NCBI GenBank assembly: GCA_903893945.1
Contig: CAITOF010000052.1
Location: 1-64,000, forward strand
DNA from: an uncultured Oxalobacteraceae bacterium
Lineage (GTDB): Bacteria; Pseudomonadota; Gammaproteobacteria; Burkholderiales; Burkholderiaceae_D
Direction: 5' to 3'
Length of the DNA: 64,000 nucleotides
Part shown: one piece after another, positions 39,528 to 48,466 of the stretch
Layout of the letters: each line of letters opens with the position of its first letter
Position numbering within the stretch: position 1 is the first letter of the stretch
Translations under genes and position numbers: made by a program
Notes under the pieces: model-generated
What the model was told of the DNA's origin: nothing
Seen by the model: the letters and a program-made list of their open reading frames with translations, nothing else
The model's database searches: none

Positions 39528-41267
39528 ATGAGTTCAAATCAGCCCAGCCTGCGGTCCAGCCAGATCCACACCCGCCCGTATTCATTTCGCGACGCCGAAT
39601 ACCTGCGACAGCAGGGCATACATCCGGTCCTTGCGCGTTTGTTTGCGGCACGTGGCGTCAAGACCACGGCCGACCTGTCGACAGAGCTGGGGAATCTGCA
39701 CAAGCCCACCGGCCTGCTGCACATCGATCAGGCGGCCCAATTTCTGGCGGATGCGATCGGGGAGCACAAGAAACTGATGATAGTCGCGGACTATGACTGC
39801 GACGGAGCCACCGCGTGCGCCGTTGCCTTGCGCGGCTTACGCCTGCTCGGCGCCGATGTCGATTTCATCGTTCCCAACCGGTTTGAATATGGCTACGGTT
39901 TAACACCTGAAATTGTCGATTTGGTGGTGCAAACTACGGCCCCGTCACAGCGACCTGCCATTCTTATCACGGTCGACAATGGCATAGCAAGCTGTGAGGG
40001 AGTAGCCAGAGCCAAAGAATGTGGCATGGAGGTCGTCGTGACGGATCACCACTTGCCGGCGGCCACGTTGCCAGAGGCGCGCGTGATCGTCAACCCCAAC
40101 CAGCCCGACTGCGGATTTCCGAGCAAACATCTGGCCGGCGTTGGCGTGATGTTTTATGTCTTGCTGGCATTGCGCGCCGAAATGCGTCAGCGCGGCATTT
40201 TTGATTCAGCGAATCAGCCCACGCTCGATCAGTTACTTGATCTGGTGGCACTGGGTACGGTTGCCGATGTAGTCAGGCTGGATGCCAATAATCGCATACT
40301 GGTCGCCCAGGGATTGAAGCGCATGCGATCCGGACGCATGCATGCGGGTATTGCCGCGCTGTTTCGGGTGGCGGGTCGCCAACCGCAGAATGCAACCCCG
40401 TTTGACCTGGGTTTTGCGATCGGTCCGCGCCTGAACGCCGCCGGCCGGATGAACGACATGACAGTCGGGATCGAATGTTTGACGACCGATGATGAAGGAC
40501 GCGCCTGGGAGATTGCGCAGCAACTGAATACCCTGAACAGCGAACGGCGCGCCAAAGAAGCGGAAATGCAGGATGCCGCCTTACTGCTGCTGGACGCATT
40601 TCAACCCGATGACAGCAGCACACTGTGTGTCTACGATGAAAGCTGGCATCAGGGTGTCATTGGCATTGTTGCATCACGCCTCAAAGACCGGTTTTACCGG
40701 CCGACGATCACATTTGCCCCGGGTGGCGACAACACAATCAAGGGATCAGGCCGGTCCATTCCGGGTTTTCACCTGCGCGACGCACTGGATCTGGTATCCA
40801 AATATGAACCAGACCTGATACAGAAATTTGGTGGCCACGCCATGGCCGCAGGGCTCACCATCGCGACCCATGACTTTGCCCGGTTTAAAGCGGCGTTTGA
40901 ACGGGTTGGCCAGCAGTTGCTGGATTCGGTACAGCTGGAACGCCTGGTGGAGACCGATGGCCCCCTTGAAGACGCGTTTTACAGTCTCGATTTTATTCAG
41001 TTGCTCGAACAGCAGGTATGGGGTCAGGGGTTTCCCGCGCCGACCTTCAGTGACGAATTCCGGCTGGTGTCGCAGCGTGTCCTGAAAGATCGCCACCTCA
41101 AGTTGCTGATTGAAAAAAATGGCCAGCGTTTCGACGCCATCTGGTTTGGCCATACCGATAACCTGCCAGCGCGAATACATGTTGCCTTTCGCCTTGACGC
41201 CAATGAATACCATGGCACGACCCGCGTGCAACTGCTGGTGGATCATATCGAGCCGGTTATTCCGTAA
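39528..41267 (+). CDS. recJ: Single-stranded-DNA exonuclease RecJ
   Basis: 579 residues from the ATG at 39528. The DHH phosphoesterase motifs are in order: I VADYDCDGATA, II VDNGIAS, III TDHHLP, IV LGTVADVV, followed by the DHHA1 GSGRSIPGFHLRDAL and GGHAMAAGLTI. It degrades single-stranded DNA 5' to 3' in recombination and mismatch or base-excision repair. The length is normal. It starts four bases after the RpfE-like gene. Confidence 0.96.
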   Translation: MSSNQPSLRSSQIHTRPYSFRDAEYLRQQGIHPVLARLFAARGVKTTADLSTELGNLHKPTGLLHIDQAAQFLADAIGEHKKLMIVADYDCDGATACAVALRGLRLLGADVDFIVPNRFEYGYGLTPEIVDLVVQTTAPSQRPAILITVDNGIASCEGVARAKECGMEVVVTDHHLPAATLPEARVIVNPNQPDCGFPSKHLAGVGVMFYVLLALRAEMRQRGIFDSANQPTLDQLLDLVALGTVADVVRLDANNRILVAQGLKRMRSGRMHAGIAALFRVAGRQPQNATPFDLGFAIGPRLNAAGRMNDMTVGIECLTTDDEGRAWEIAQQLNTLNSERRAKEAEMQDAALLLLDAFQPDDSSTLCVYDESWHQGVIGIVASRLKDRFYRPTITFAPGGDNTIKGSGRSIPGFHLRDALDLVSKYEPDLIQKFGGHAMAAGLTIATHDFARFKAAFERVGQQLLDSVQLERLVETDGPLEDAFYSLDFIQLLEQQVWGQGFPAPTFSDEFRLVSQRVLKDRHLKLLIEKNGQRFDAIWFGHTDNLPARIHVAFRLDANEYHGTTRVQLLVDHIEPVIP

Positions 41268-41361
41268 TGTCACACCGCGCAACGCATCCGGATTCCCTGA
41301 CAGAGCGCGCTATTTATTGCAAAAAATGCCACTCCATGGCAGGCAGCAAGCCCATTTAAGA

Positions 41362-41373
41362 GTGCAATTGCAC
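41362..41373. repeat. 12-bp perfect palindrome GTGCAATTGCAC
   Basis: A perfect palindrome about 100 bases before the small exported protein gene. It could be an operator for a dimeric regulator. A hexamer-based palindrome of this length can also occur by chance. Confidence 0.3.
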
Positions 41374-41475
41374 CACTCGTTCCTCAAATTCTGCAGACTG
41401 TCGCATTCCCGATGCAGGGTCTGTTCGTCCTGATTAAAGTGACTCCATCGAAACCACCTCAGTGAGGAGAACCAC

Positions 41476-41721
41476 ATGAAAAAGTTCAGCAAAGCGATCG
41501 CACTGGTCAGCGTCACGACATTATTTGCAACTGCATTTACAACCAGTTATTTTGACCACAACGCAACCCAAGCGACACCCTCCGCTGCAACCCACGGATC
41601 CGACGTTGCCCGAATCGTCATTACAGGCAAAAGAATGACCGCAGCGCAAAAAGCACAATTCGATGCAGAGCAGCAAAATCCGTCGTCAGCGCCGACACCG
41701 GGTTCTGCCGCCCCGCTGTGA
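41476..41721 (+). CDS. Small exported protein of unknown function
   Basis: 81 residues with a strong RBS (GAGGAGAA) before the ATG. A cationic start and hydrophobic core (MKKFSKAIALVSVTTLFATA) form a signal peptide, with likely cleavage around residues 20-30. The mature part is short, threonine-, alanine- and proline-rich (ARIVITGKRMTAAQKAQFDAE, then a P/S-rich tail), and has no cysteine. I do not recognise the family. It sits 53 bases upstream of a LytS-type kinase gene on the same strand and may be cotranscribed. Confidence 0.75.
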   Translation: MKKFSKAIALVSVTTLFATAFTTSYFDHNATQATPSAATHGSDVARIVITGKRMTAAQKAQFDAEQQNPSSAPTPGSAAPL

Positions 41722-41773
41722 AATGCGACAAACAAAGCAGTTATAATCAAAATTCCTATAAAGAGTCAACATC

Positions 41774-43027
41774 ATGAACCACCCAACCTCGATCGCAGTC
41801 AAAGAATTCATCGACAATGCTGTTCAACAGCTCAAACACTTTTTTGAAAAAGTAACGGATTGGGTGACCGAAATCTCGTGGATGAAGTTTTTCCTGTTTG
41901 TCTGCGTGGTGATGACCATCGGCGCGATTGCCCAGGATATGTTTCTCACTTCCGAAGAGAAGGTAATCATCAACCGGTCACCTCACTCTGGTACGGATAA
42001 AACGTTTTCCGATCACGATACCGATATCGAAATAAACAATTCCGGTATTCATATCAGAAAAAACAAGGTTGCACCGCCTGCGCCACCGGCAACTGCACCA
42101 GTACCCGGCGCATCGTCCAGTGCAGATAACGACGACGCGGCGACTGACAGAAAAGCCGACGTGCCAGACGACGAAATCCACGTCAAACTGCCGCCCGGGG
42201 TCAGCAATGACATCAGTAAAGCCATCAATGAAGAAATTGCCGATGCCAACGAAATTGAAACGGAAACCCACCGCAAGGAGAAATCAACCTGGCTGATGAG
42301 TCTGGTCATGATTTCTCTGGTCGGTTTATTCGGAATCAAGGCACTGATGGGCGGAAAACGCCGTGCTGAAATCAGAGCCAGGGCAGCACAACAGGAGGCT
42401 GAACGGGAATCACTGCAGCGCCAGGTTGCCGAGGCCAAAATGCAGATGATGCAGGCACAGATTGAACCGCACTTTTTATTCAACACCCTGGCGTCTGTCG
42501 AGCATTTGATCGAGACGGACCCACCCCGGGCGTCGGCGATGCAGCGCAGCCTGATCCAGTACCTGCGTGCAGTTATTCCCCAGGTGCGGGACACCAGCAA
42601 CAAAACGAATCTGGGTCGCGAAGTGGCCATCGTCAAGGAATATCTGACGCTGCTCAAGATGCGTATGGAAGAACGGCTGGAGTTTTCGCTGACGATTCCC
42701 GAAGGGTTGAATACAGCGGCGTTTCCGCCCATGATGCTGCAAACGCTGGTCGAGAATTCGATCAAACATGGTCTGGAACCGAAGTCAGAAGGAGGCACCG
42801 TGCATATCAGCGCCGAAGTCGCCCATAACAAATTGCGTGTCAGCGTGATTGATAACGGCCTTGGATTTGGCGCTGTACCGAGTACCAGTACAGGACTCGG
42901 GCTACAGAATATAAGGGAACGCCTGGCCCTGCTTTACCAGGGTAACTGCCAATTCATTATCACCCCTACCCGCCCGTCCGGTGTCACCGTGACGATAGAA
43001 ATACCTTACCAGTACACAAACAACTGA
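41774..43027 (+). CDS. LytS-type sensor histidine kinase with periplasmic domain
   Basis: 417 residues. TM1 at about 37-55 (FFLFVCVVMTIGAIAQDMF), then a periplasmic region of about 120 residues that is acidic with a proline-rich segment (APPAPPATAPVPG), TM2 at about 174-190 (WLMSLVMISLVGLFGIKAL). A coiled coil follows, then His_kinase domain with QIEPHFLFNTLASVEH (phospho-acceptor His) and HATPase NSIKHGL, DNGLGF and GLGLQNIRERL. The membrane topology differs from the usual multi-helix 5TM LytS/AlgZ sensors. It is paired with the LytTR regulator 103 bases downstream. Confidence 0.9.
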   Translation: MNHPTSIAVKEFIDNAVQQLKHFFEKVTDWVTEISWMKFFLFVCVVMTIGAIAQDMFLTSEEKVIINRSPHSGTDKTFSDHDTDIEINNSGIHIRKNKVAPPAPPATAPVPGASSSADNDDAATDRKADVPDDEIHVKLPPGVSNDISKAINEEIADANEIETETHRKEKSTWLMSLVMISLVGLFGIKALMGGKRRAEIRARAAQQEAERESLQRQVAEAKMQMMQAQIEPHFLFNTLASVEHLIETDPPRASAMQRSLIQYLRAVIPQVRDTSNKTNLGREVAIVKEYLTLLKMRMEERLEFSLTIPEGLNTAAFPPMMLQTLVENSIKHGLEPKSEGGTVHISAEVAHNKLRVSVIDNGLGFGAVPSTSTGLGLQNIRERLALLYQGNCQFIITPTRPSGVTVTIEIPYQYTNN

Positions 43028-43130
43028 TTTTCCCGGCAGGGCATCTGACGGTGCTCTGTTTATTAAAAAAAATACGGCTGACACGGCTTACTTTAAAATA
43101 CAATTCAATTTTCCGGACTGGGATAAGATC

Positions 43131-43877
43131 ATGCCAACTGCCATAATTGCCGATGATGAACGTTTAATGCGCGACCAGCTTGTTTTACGGCTGAAACAGG
43201 TCTGGCCAGAATTGGAACTGGTTGCCGAGGCCAAAAATGGCGAGGAAGCGATCGAACTGGTGAAGACCCATCGCCCGGACTTTGCTTTCCTGGATATACG
43301 CATGCCCGGCAAAACCGGACTCGAAGCCGCGCAGGCCATTGCCGGATTGACCCATATTGTCTTCATTACTGCCTACGACCAGTATGCCGTCGAAGCATTT
43401 GAACACGGCGCCATTGATTATGTATTAAAGCCCGCCGATCTGGACCGGCTGGGTTTGACTGTGGAACGCCTGAAGAAGCGCATTGCGCAAACGCCCAATG
43501 ATGTATCCAGTCTGATTGCCCAGATCAGCAAACAGATTCTGCACAAGCCCAATTATCTGCAATGGATACAGGCCTCGATCGGCCAGGAACTGCGTTTTTT
43601 CCCTGTGGAAGAAATCCTGTTTTTTCAGTCTGATGAAAAATACACTCGCGTTCAGACCAAAACCGTTGAAGCACTCATCCGCAAGCCGGTGCGCGAACTG
43701 GTGGAAGAGCTGGATCCGGCTTTATTCTGGCAGATTCACCGTTCCACGCTGGTCAATTGCAAAGCGATTGACGGCGTGGTTCGCGACATGCGCGGCCGTC
43801 ATCTGGTGCAGATAAAAGGTCTGACTGAAAAATTGGAGGTCAGCCGAAGCTACGTGCATCTGTTCAAGCAGATGTAG
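43131..43877 (+). CDS. LytTR family response regulator
   Basis: 248 residues. The receiver domain has acidic residues IIADDERLMRDQLV, phospho-acceptor FAFLDIRMPGKTG and FITAYDQYAVEAF with KPADLDRL; the C-terminal half is a LytTR DNA-binding domain (RFFPVEEILFFQSDEKYTRV through FWQIHRSTLVNCKAI). It should act with the adjacent kinase. Targets are not evident; LytTR regulators of this type often control their neighbours. Confidence 0.93.
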   Translation: MPTAIIADDERLMRDQLVLRLKQVWPELELVAEAKNGEEAIELVKTHRPDFAFLDIRMPGKTGLEAAQAIAGLTHIVFITAYDQYAVEAFEHGAIDYVLKPADLDRLGLTVERLKKRIAQTPNDVSSLIAQISKQILHKPNYLQWIQASIGQELRFFPVEEILFFQSDEKYTRVQTKTVEALIRKPVRELVEELDPALFWQIHRSTLVNCKAIDGVVRDMRGRHLVQIKGLTEKLEVSRSYVHLFKQM

Positions 43878-43899
43878 CCATGGTTCCTGAAGAATCAGG

Positions 43900-44454
43900 T
43901 TATTTGGGCTTATTCTCACCCGTGAAAGGGAACGTGGTAAAAATACCCAAGGTCTGATTTTGCATCTGTTCCTGCATCTGCACAAACAGGTTTTTACTCT
44001 GCTCAATATAATTGCCCATCATGCCCTGCATCATCGGCCCCTGTATATTCATGAACTGGGTCCACATTTCAGGGCTGAATGGTTTTCCATCGTATTTTGC
44101 CAGCGAATTTTCAGCCAGCTTCTGCTGAATTTCAATAAACGCCTGTATATTTTTTTCCAGATAATTGCCCATCATGCCTTGCATGGCATGGCCGTAATAA
44201 CGAATAATCTGGGATAACACCGCGCTCGAAAACATGGGCGAACCACCGGCCTCTTCATCCAGAATAATCTGCAATAAAATGCTGCGCGTCAGATCTTCAT
44301 TGGACTTGGCGTCCACCACCTGAAAATCATCGCTATCCATCACCAACTGTTTTACGTCAGATAAAGTGATGTAGGTGCTGGTCTGCGTGTCGTACAGGCG
44401 ACGGTTCGGGTACTTTTTAATGAGATGTTCGGCTGATTTTTTTGCGCTACTCAT
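43900..44454 (-). CDS. phaR: Polyhydroxyalkanoate synthesis repressor PhaR
   Basis: 184 residues. The N-terminal DNA-binding/PHB-accumulation regulatory domain is LIKKYPNRRLYDTQTSTYITLSDVKQLV. The C-terminal half holds two copies of MQGMMGNYxE with long helices and Gln/Met-rich ends, which give granule affinity. In the known system PhaR leaves the promoters of phasin and pha genes when it binds PHB. It lies downstream of phaB on the same strand, with a terminator between them. Confidence 0.93.
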   Translation of the reverse strand: MSSAKKSAEHLIKKYPNRRLYDTQTSTYITLSDVKQLVMDSDDFQVVDAKSNEDLTRSILLQIILDEEAGGSPMFSSAVLSQIIRYYGHAMQGMMGNYLEKNIQAFIEIQQKLAENSLAKYDGKPFSPEMWTQFMNIQGPMMQGMMGNYIEQSKNLFVQMQEQMQNQTLGIFTTFPFTGENKPK

Positions 44455-44643
44455 GGTGTATCCAATAAATCTATTATTCGTAATTAAAATAATAATTTGT
44501 TAATAAGACCGACCTTCACTAATTAAGTGTCTCGGGTTGTTTTTAATACATTTTTGTTATGTTTTTATTTTTAATTGCGTAGATTATAGCAATGTCCGTC
44601 AGAAGTCAGTAAAGGATTTTCCGATTGCAACTTTTTATATGGC

Positions 44644-44666
44644 AAAAAGGAGGCTACCAGCCTCCT
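44644..44666 (-). terminator. Rho-independent terminator after phaB
   Basis: Stem AGGAGGCT/AGCCTCCT with a three-base loop, followed on the minus strand by TTTTT. It lies about 40 bases past the phaB stop codon. The other strand also has a T-rich flank, so it could work both ways. Confidence 0.8.
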
Positions 44667-44703
44667 CTTTTCCTTTTTTTTACAACAAAAACAGGTGCGT
44701 GGC

Positions 44704-45444
44704 TTAGCCCATGTGCAAGCCACCATTAATTGAAAAATCGGACCCCGTTGCGTAGCCACCCTCATCGGAGGCAATCCACGACACGATCGAGGCGATTTCA
44801 TCCGGTTCGGCCAACCGCTTTACCGGTATGCCGGCCACAATTTTCTCCAGCACATCCGGGCGTATGGCGCGCACCATATCGGTACCGACATAACCGGGAG
44901 ACACTGTATTGACGGTCACGCCTTTGGTCGCCACTTCCTGGGCCAATGCCATCGAGAATCCGTGCAAGCCTGCTTTTGCTGTGGAATAGTTGGTCTGACC
45001 GAATTGCCCTTTCTGGCCATTTACCGAAGAAATGTTGATAATCCGTCCCCAGCCGCGTTCAACCATGCCGTCAATAACCTGTTTGGTGACATTAAACAGG
45101 GAATTCAGGTTGGTATTGATGACGGCATCCCAATCGTCGCGCGACATTTTTCTGAACTGACCGTCACGGGTGATCCCCGCATTGTTGACCAGCACGGCAA
45201 TTTCACCGATCTCCGCCTTGACTTTATCAAAGGCGTCTTTGGTTGAATTCCAGTCAGACACGTTGCCTTCGGATGCGTGCACATCGTAACCTTCTTCGCG
45301 CATGGCTTTCAACCAGGAATCCTTGCGCATGGAATTCGGGCCACACCCTGCTACGACTGTAAATCCATCCTTACACAAGCGCTTGGTAATGGATGATCCG
45401 ATGCCACCCATGCCGCCTGTCACATACGCTATCTTTTTTGTCAT
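44704..45444 (-). CDS. phaB: Acetoacetyl-CoA reductase PhaB
   Basis: 246 residues of the short-chain dehydrogenase family. The NADPH-binding glycine motif is AYVTGGMGGIGSSI, NNAGITRDGQFRKM is conserved in PhaB, and the catalytic Ser-Tyr-Lys are in INISSVNGQKGQFGQTNYSTAKAG. It reduces acetoacetyl-CoA to (R)-3-hydroxybutyryl-CoA for PHB synthesis. It follows phaC by about 130 bases. No phaA is present in the window. Confidence 0.95.
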   Translation of the reverse strand: MTKKIAYVTGGMGGIGSSITKRLCKDGFTVVAGCGPNSMRKDSWLKAMREEGYDVHASEGNVSDWNSTKDAFDKVKAEIGEIAVLVNNAGITRDGQFRKMSRDDWDAVINTNLNSLFNVTKQVIDGMVERGWGRIINISSVNGQKGQFGQTNYSTAKAGLHGFSMALAQEVATKGVTVNTVSPGYVGTDMVRAIRPDVLEKIVAGIPVKRLAEPDEIASIVSWIASDEGGYATGSDFSINGGLHMG

Positions 45445-45575
45445 GTTGATCTCCTTGTAAATTTTACTTTTATACTCATAGTGAACTCCGTGCCGAACCC
45501 ATTACCATGCTGCCTTCCTGATCTCATGCCCAACCCGTCGCGCAGACCCATCCACCATAATCGCCGGAACTGACT

Positions 45576-47399
45576 TCAGCAGGAAACTTTGACATACCTT
45601 CCCGGAGCGGGTTCAATTACCTTGTAGGTATCATTGCCCAGCACCGAGATCGCCGCCACTCTTTTTCCTGCATGGTCCGCCAGAAAGCCGGACCATTCCG
45701 GCCACCAGCTTCCAGCATGTAGCTGCGCGCCGTCCATCCACTCCTGGGCACTTTTAACCGTCGAACCGTGCAGCAGGTCGTTGGACCAGTAATTTCTTTT
45801 CTTTTTGGCTGGCGGATTGATGACGCCGGCAATGTGCCCGGACGCACCTAAAATGAACCGGTTCTGCGTTGGCTTTTCCGGATTCAGTAATGAAACCGAG
45901 GTGTACGCCGACATCCAGGGGACGATATGATCTTCCCGTGAGGCATACACAAATACCGGCGCATCAATCTTGCGCAGACTGACCTTTTCGCCCGCCACCT
46001 CAAGCCTGCCAGGGTGTTTCAAATTATTTTCCAGGTAGGTGTTTCGCAGATACCAGCAGAACATCGGGCCAGGCAGATTCGTGCCATCACCATTCCAGTA
46101 CAATAAATCAAACGGTGGCGGCTCTTCACCCTTTAAATAATTCGACTGGACGTAATTCCATACCAGATCATTGGGGCGCAAGCTGGAAAATGCACTGCCC
46201 AAATCACGTCCTGACATCAGCCCGCCCTGACCTATGGTTTTTTCGCGCAATTCGACCTGCATCTCGTCAACAAATACCTCCAGAATACCGGTGTCGTCAA
46301 AATCCAGCAAGGTGGTCAGTAACGTTACGCTGGCAGCGGGCTGTTCGTTGCGTGCCGCCAGTACCGCCAGTGATGTCGACAGTAACGTGCCCCCGACACA
46401 GAACCCGAACGTGTTGATTTTGTCCTGACCGGAAATGGCCTGCACCACATGTATCGCCTGGATCACGCCCGCTTCCACATAATCATCCCACGTGGTCTTG
46501 GCCAGCGATGCGTCGGGATTGACCCAGGAAACCAGAAACACATTATGCCCCTGCTCCAGCGCATAGCGAACCACAGAATTGTCGGGTTGCAGGTCGAGAA
46601 TGTAAAATTTGTTAATGCACGGCGGCACGATCAGTAATGGCCGCTGATACAGGGTGGCGCACACAGGCTGGTACTGGATCAGCTGGATCAGGCTGTTCTC
46701 AAAAACGACCTGCCCCTGCGTAGTGGCCACGTTTTGACCCACCTCGAAGGCACTTTCATCGGTTTGTGAAATCCGGCCTTTCTGCATATCAGCCAGCATG
46801 TTACCGAGTCCTTTGGTCAGGCTTTCGCCTTTGGTCTCGATCAATTTACTCTGTGCTTCCGGATTGGTGGCCAAAAAGTTGGCGGGCGACGCAGCATCGA
46901 CAATCTGGGTGACGGCAAACAGAATTTTCTGCTTGGCACGCTTGGACGCCTGCACTGCCTCGGCCATCCCGGTTAAATACGCCGAATTCAACAGATACAG
47001 CGCCGCGGTGTAGGCCGCTGAAGGCGAACTGCGCCATTCGGGGGCTTTGAAGCGACGATCGTCTATCTCGGGTAGTCTGGAATGGATCATGTCCTGCCAC
47101 AACTGGCCGGCATTTTTTATATAATCCTGCTGCAGGCGCTGGATATCCTTTGGGTCTATGGTTCCACCCGATTCGCCAAGCAGTTTTGCCACCTGGTTTG
47201 ACAAACCACTGAGATTGGCCATCAGATCGGGGGACACGGGCATCCCGACCATGGACGGGATTGCCTGCATCGCAGGATTGAAAAAATTGCCGCCGCCGGG
47301 CGTGTTATTATCTGGCATGGCCCCATGTTGCCACTGCGGCAGCGCACTGAGCTGACTCAGCATCGCGGCAACAAGGTCATCCGGTTCAAAAGATTTCAT
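45576..47399 (-). CDS. phaC: Class I poly(3-hydroxyalkanoate) synthase PhaC
   Basis: 607 residues, normal for class I. The lipase-like box GFCVGGTLL holds the catalytic cysteine, with the aspartate in the DDTGILEVFVDE region and the histidine in GASGHIAGVINPP. The N-terminal phaC_N domain is present (YLKNAGQLWQDM). It polymerises 3-hydroxyacyl-CoA at the granule surface. The first gene of phaC-phaB; a small membrane protein gene is divergent 36 bases away. Confidence 0.96.
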   Translation of the reverse strand: MKSFEPDDLVAAMLSQLSALPQWQHGAMPDNNTPGGGNFFNPAMQAIPSMVGMPVSPDLMANLSGLSNQVAKLLGESGGTIDPKDIQRLQQDYIKNAGQLWQDMIHSRLPEIDDRRFKAPEWRSSPSAAYTAALYLLNSAYLTGMAEAVQASKRAKQKILFAVTQIVDAASPANFLATNPEAQSKLIETKGESLTKGLGNMLADMQKGRISQTDESAFEVGQNVATTQGQVVFENSLIQLIQYQPVCATLYQRPLLIVPPCINKFYILDLQPDNSVVRYALEQGHNVFLVSWVNPDASLAKTTWDDYVEAGVIQAIHVVQAISGQDKINTFGFCVGGTLLSTSLAVLAARNEQPAASVTLLTTLLDFDDTGILEVFVDEMQVELREKTIGQGGLMSGRDLGSAFSSLRPNDLVWNYVQSNYLKGEEPPPFDLLYWNGDGTNLPGPMFCWYLRNTYLENNLKHPGRLEVAGEKVSLRKIDAPVFVYASREDHIVPWMSAYTSVSLLNPEKPTQNRFILGASGHIAGVINPPAKKKRNYWSNDLLHGSTVKSAQEWMDGAQLHAGSWWPEWSGFLADHAGKRVAAISVLGNDTYKVIEPAPGRYVKVSC

Positions 47400-47435
47400 G
47401 CGTCCCCTGATTTAATTTTTTTGCTTTCACAGCCT

Positions 47436-47693
47436 ATGCATATCATTGCCATTGCCTGGATATATGTCGTTTCGATGATGGCATTGACCGAAACGTCCTT
47501 TATTGCCGGGCTCATGACCTTCATTTTTTACTGTGTGGTTCCACTCGGGCTAATCGGGTATTTCATGAAGCGGAGAAAACACCGTATGGCATCAATGCAT
47601 CATGCGCGCCACGCTTACGAATTAAAATTACAACAAACGCACAGTAGCAAATCTGAAGACAAATTGGAACCGCAAACTGAAAACAACGATTAA
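47436..47693 (+). CDS. Small two-helix membrane protein, function unknown
   Basis: 85 residues from the ATG at 47436. Two hydrophobic helices (IIAIAWIYVVSMMALT and FIAGLMTFIFYCVVPLGLIGYF) are followed by an arginine/histidine-rich stretch and a charged C-terminal tail. No ribosome binding site is obvious. The longer open frame upstream overlaps phaC and is not needed. It is divergent from phaC and its last four bases overlap pgeF on the opposite strand. The family is not recognised. Confidence 0.68.
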   Translation: MHIIAIAWIYVVSMMALTETSFIAGLMTFIFYCVVPLGLIGYFMKRRKHRMASMHHARHAYELKLQQTHSSKSEDKLEPQTENND

Positions 47694-48466
47694 CCCTTGA
47701 TCCAGATTAAACTTGCCATACGCCCTGTTACGCCGTCACGCCGGTAAGAATAAAATTGGTCAGGCTGGCTGACCGTACAACAATTTTCCCTGGCAATACG
47801 ACCGACCCCCGCCCGTAAAAGACGCAACTCCGCCAAACGGTAAATATCGGCAAGAAATTTGCCCGGCCGGTGTTTGCTCGCCAGAAACGCACTGCACGCC
47901 GACGCATCATGGGCGACAAACAGGTCTTTTACCTCGTCGCCGACCTCAAACTGTTCAGGGCCAATCGCCGGACCCAGCCAGGCCATCACATTTTCCGGTT
48001 TTGCACCGCGATCTTGCATCTTTGCCAGTGTATTTTCCACTACGCCCTGTACCAGCCCACGCCAACCCGCATGCGCTGCCGCAACCACCTTCGTTGTAGC
48101 ATCACAAAGTAATACTGGCAAACAATCTGCTGTTTGCACTGCACAAATTACACCGGGTTTTGTGGTAAAACAGGCGTCCGCTGCCATCTTGCCATCGTCC
48201 GTTGCCGGCTCATCGAAATCGATCACATTTGTTCCATGCACCTGATTCAGCCATAGCGGCTCGCCGGGTAAATACTGCGCCAGCAAACGGCGATTTTCCC
48301 TGACATGCCCGATCCGGTCCCCTACATGGGTAGCAAGGTTGAACCCGCCTGCACCCTGCCCATCATCGTAGGGGCTCAAACTGACACCGCCGGTTCTTAA
48401 CGTGGTCAGCGCACCGACAAAGGCCGGCAAACCAGGCCACTGTGGAACGAGGACGCGTTCAGACAT
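47690..48466 (-). CDS. pgeF: Peptidoglycan editing factor PgeF (YfiH/laccase-domain)
   Basis: 258 residues from the ATG at 48466. The Cu-oxidase_4 (YfiH) motifs are QVHGTNVIDF, CAVQTADCLPVLLCD, AAAHAGWRGLVQGVVE and the late SYRRDGVTGRMAS. The family was once called polyphenol oxidase and is now linked to correction of misincorporated serine in peptidoglycan. The start overlaps the rluD stop by eight bases, the conserved rluD-pgeF pairing. Confidence 0.92.
   Translation of the reverse strand: MSERVLVPQWPGLPAFVGALTTLRTGGVSLSPYDDGQGAGGFNLATHVGDRIGHVRENRRLLAQYLPGEPLWLNQVHGTNVIDFDEPATDDGKMAADACFTTKPGVICAVQTADCLPVLLCDATTKVVAAAHAGWRGLVQGVVENTLAKMQDRGAKPENVMAWLGPAIGPEQFEVGDEVKDLFVAHDASACSAFLASKHRPGKFLADIYRLAELRLLRAGVGRIARENCCTVSQPDQFYSYRRDGVTGRMASLIWIKG

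Noticed and set aside
42049-42831. 260-codon minus-strand frame opposite the LytS-type kinase
   Set aside because: The plus-strand product has intact kinase motifs; the antisense product is serine/arginine-rich shadow sequence.
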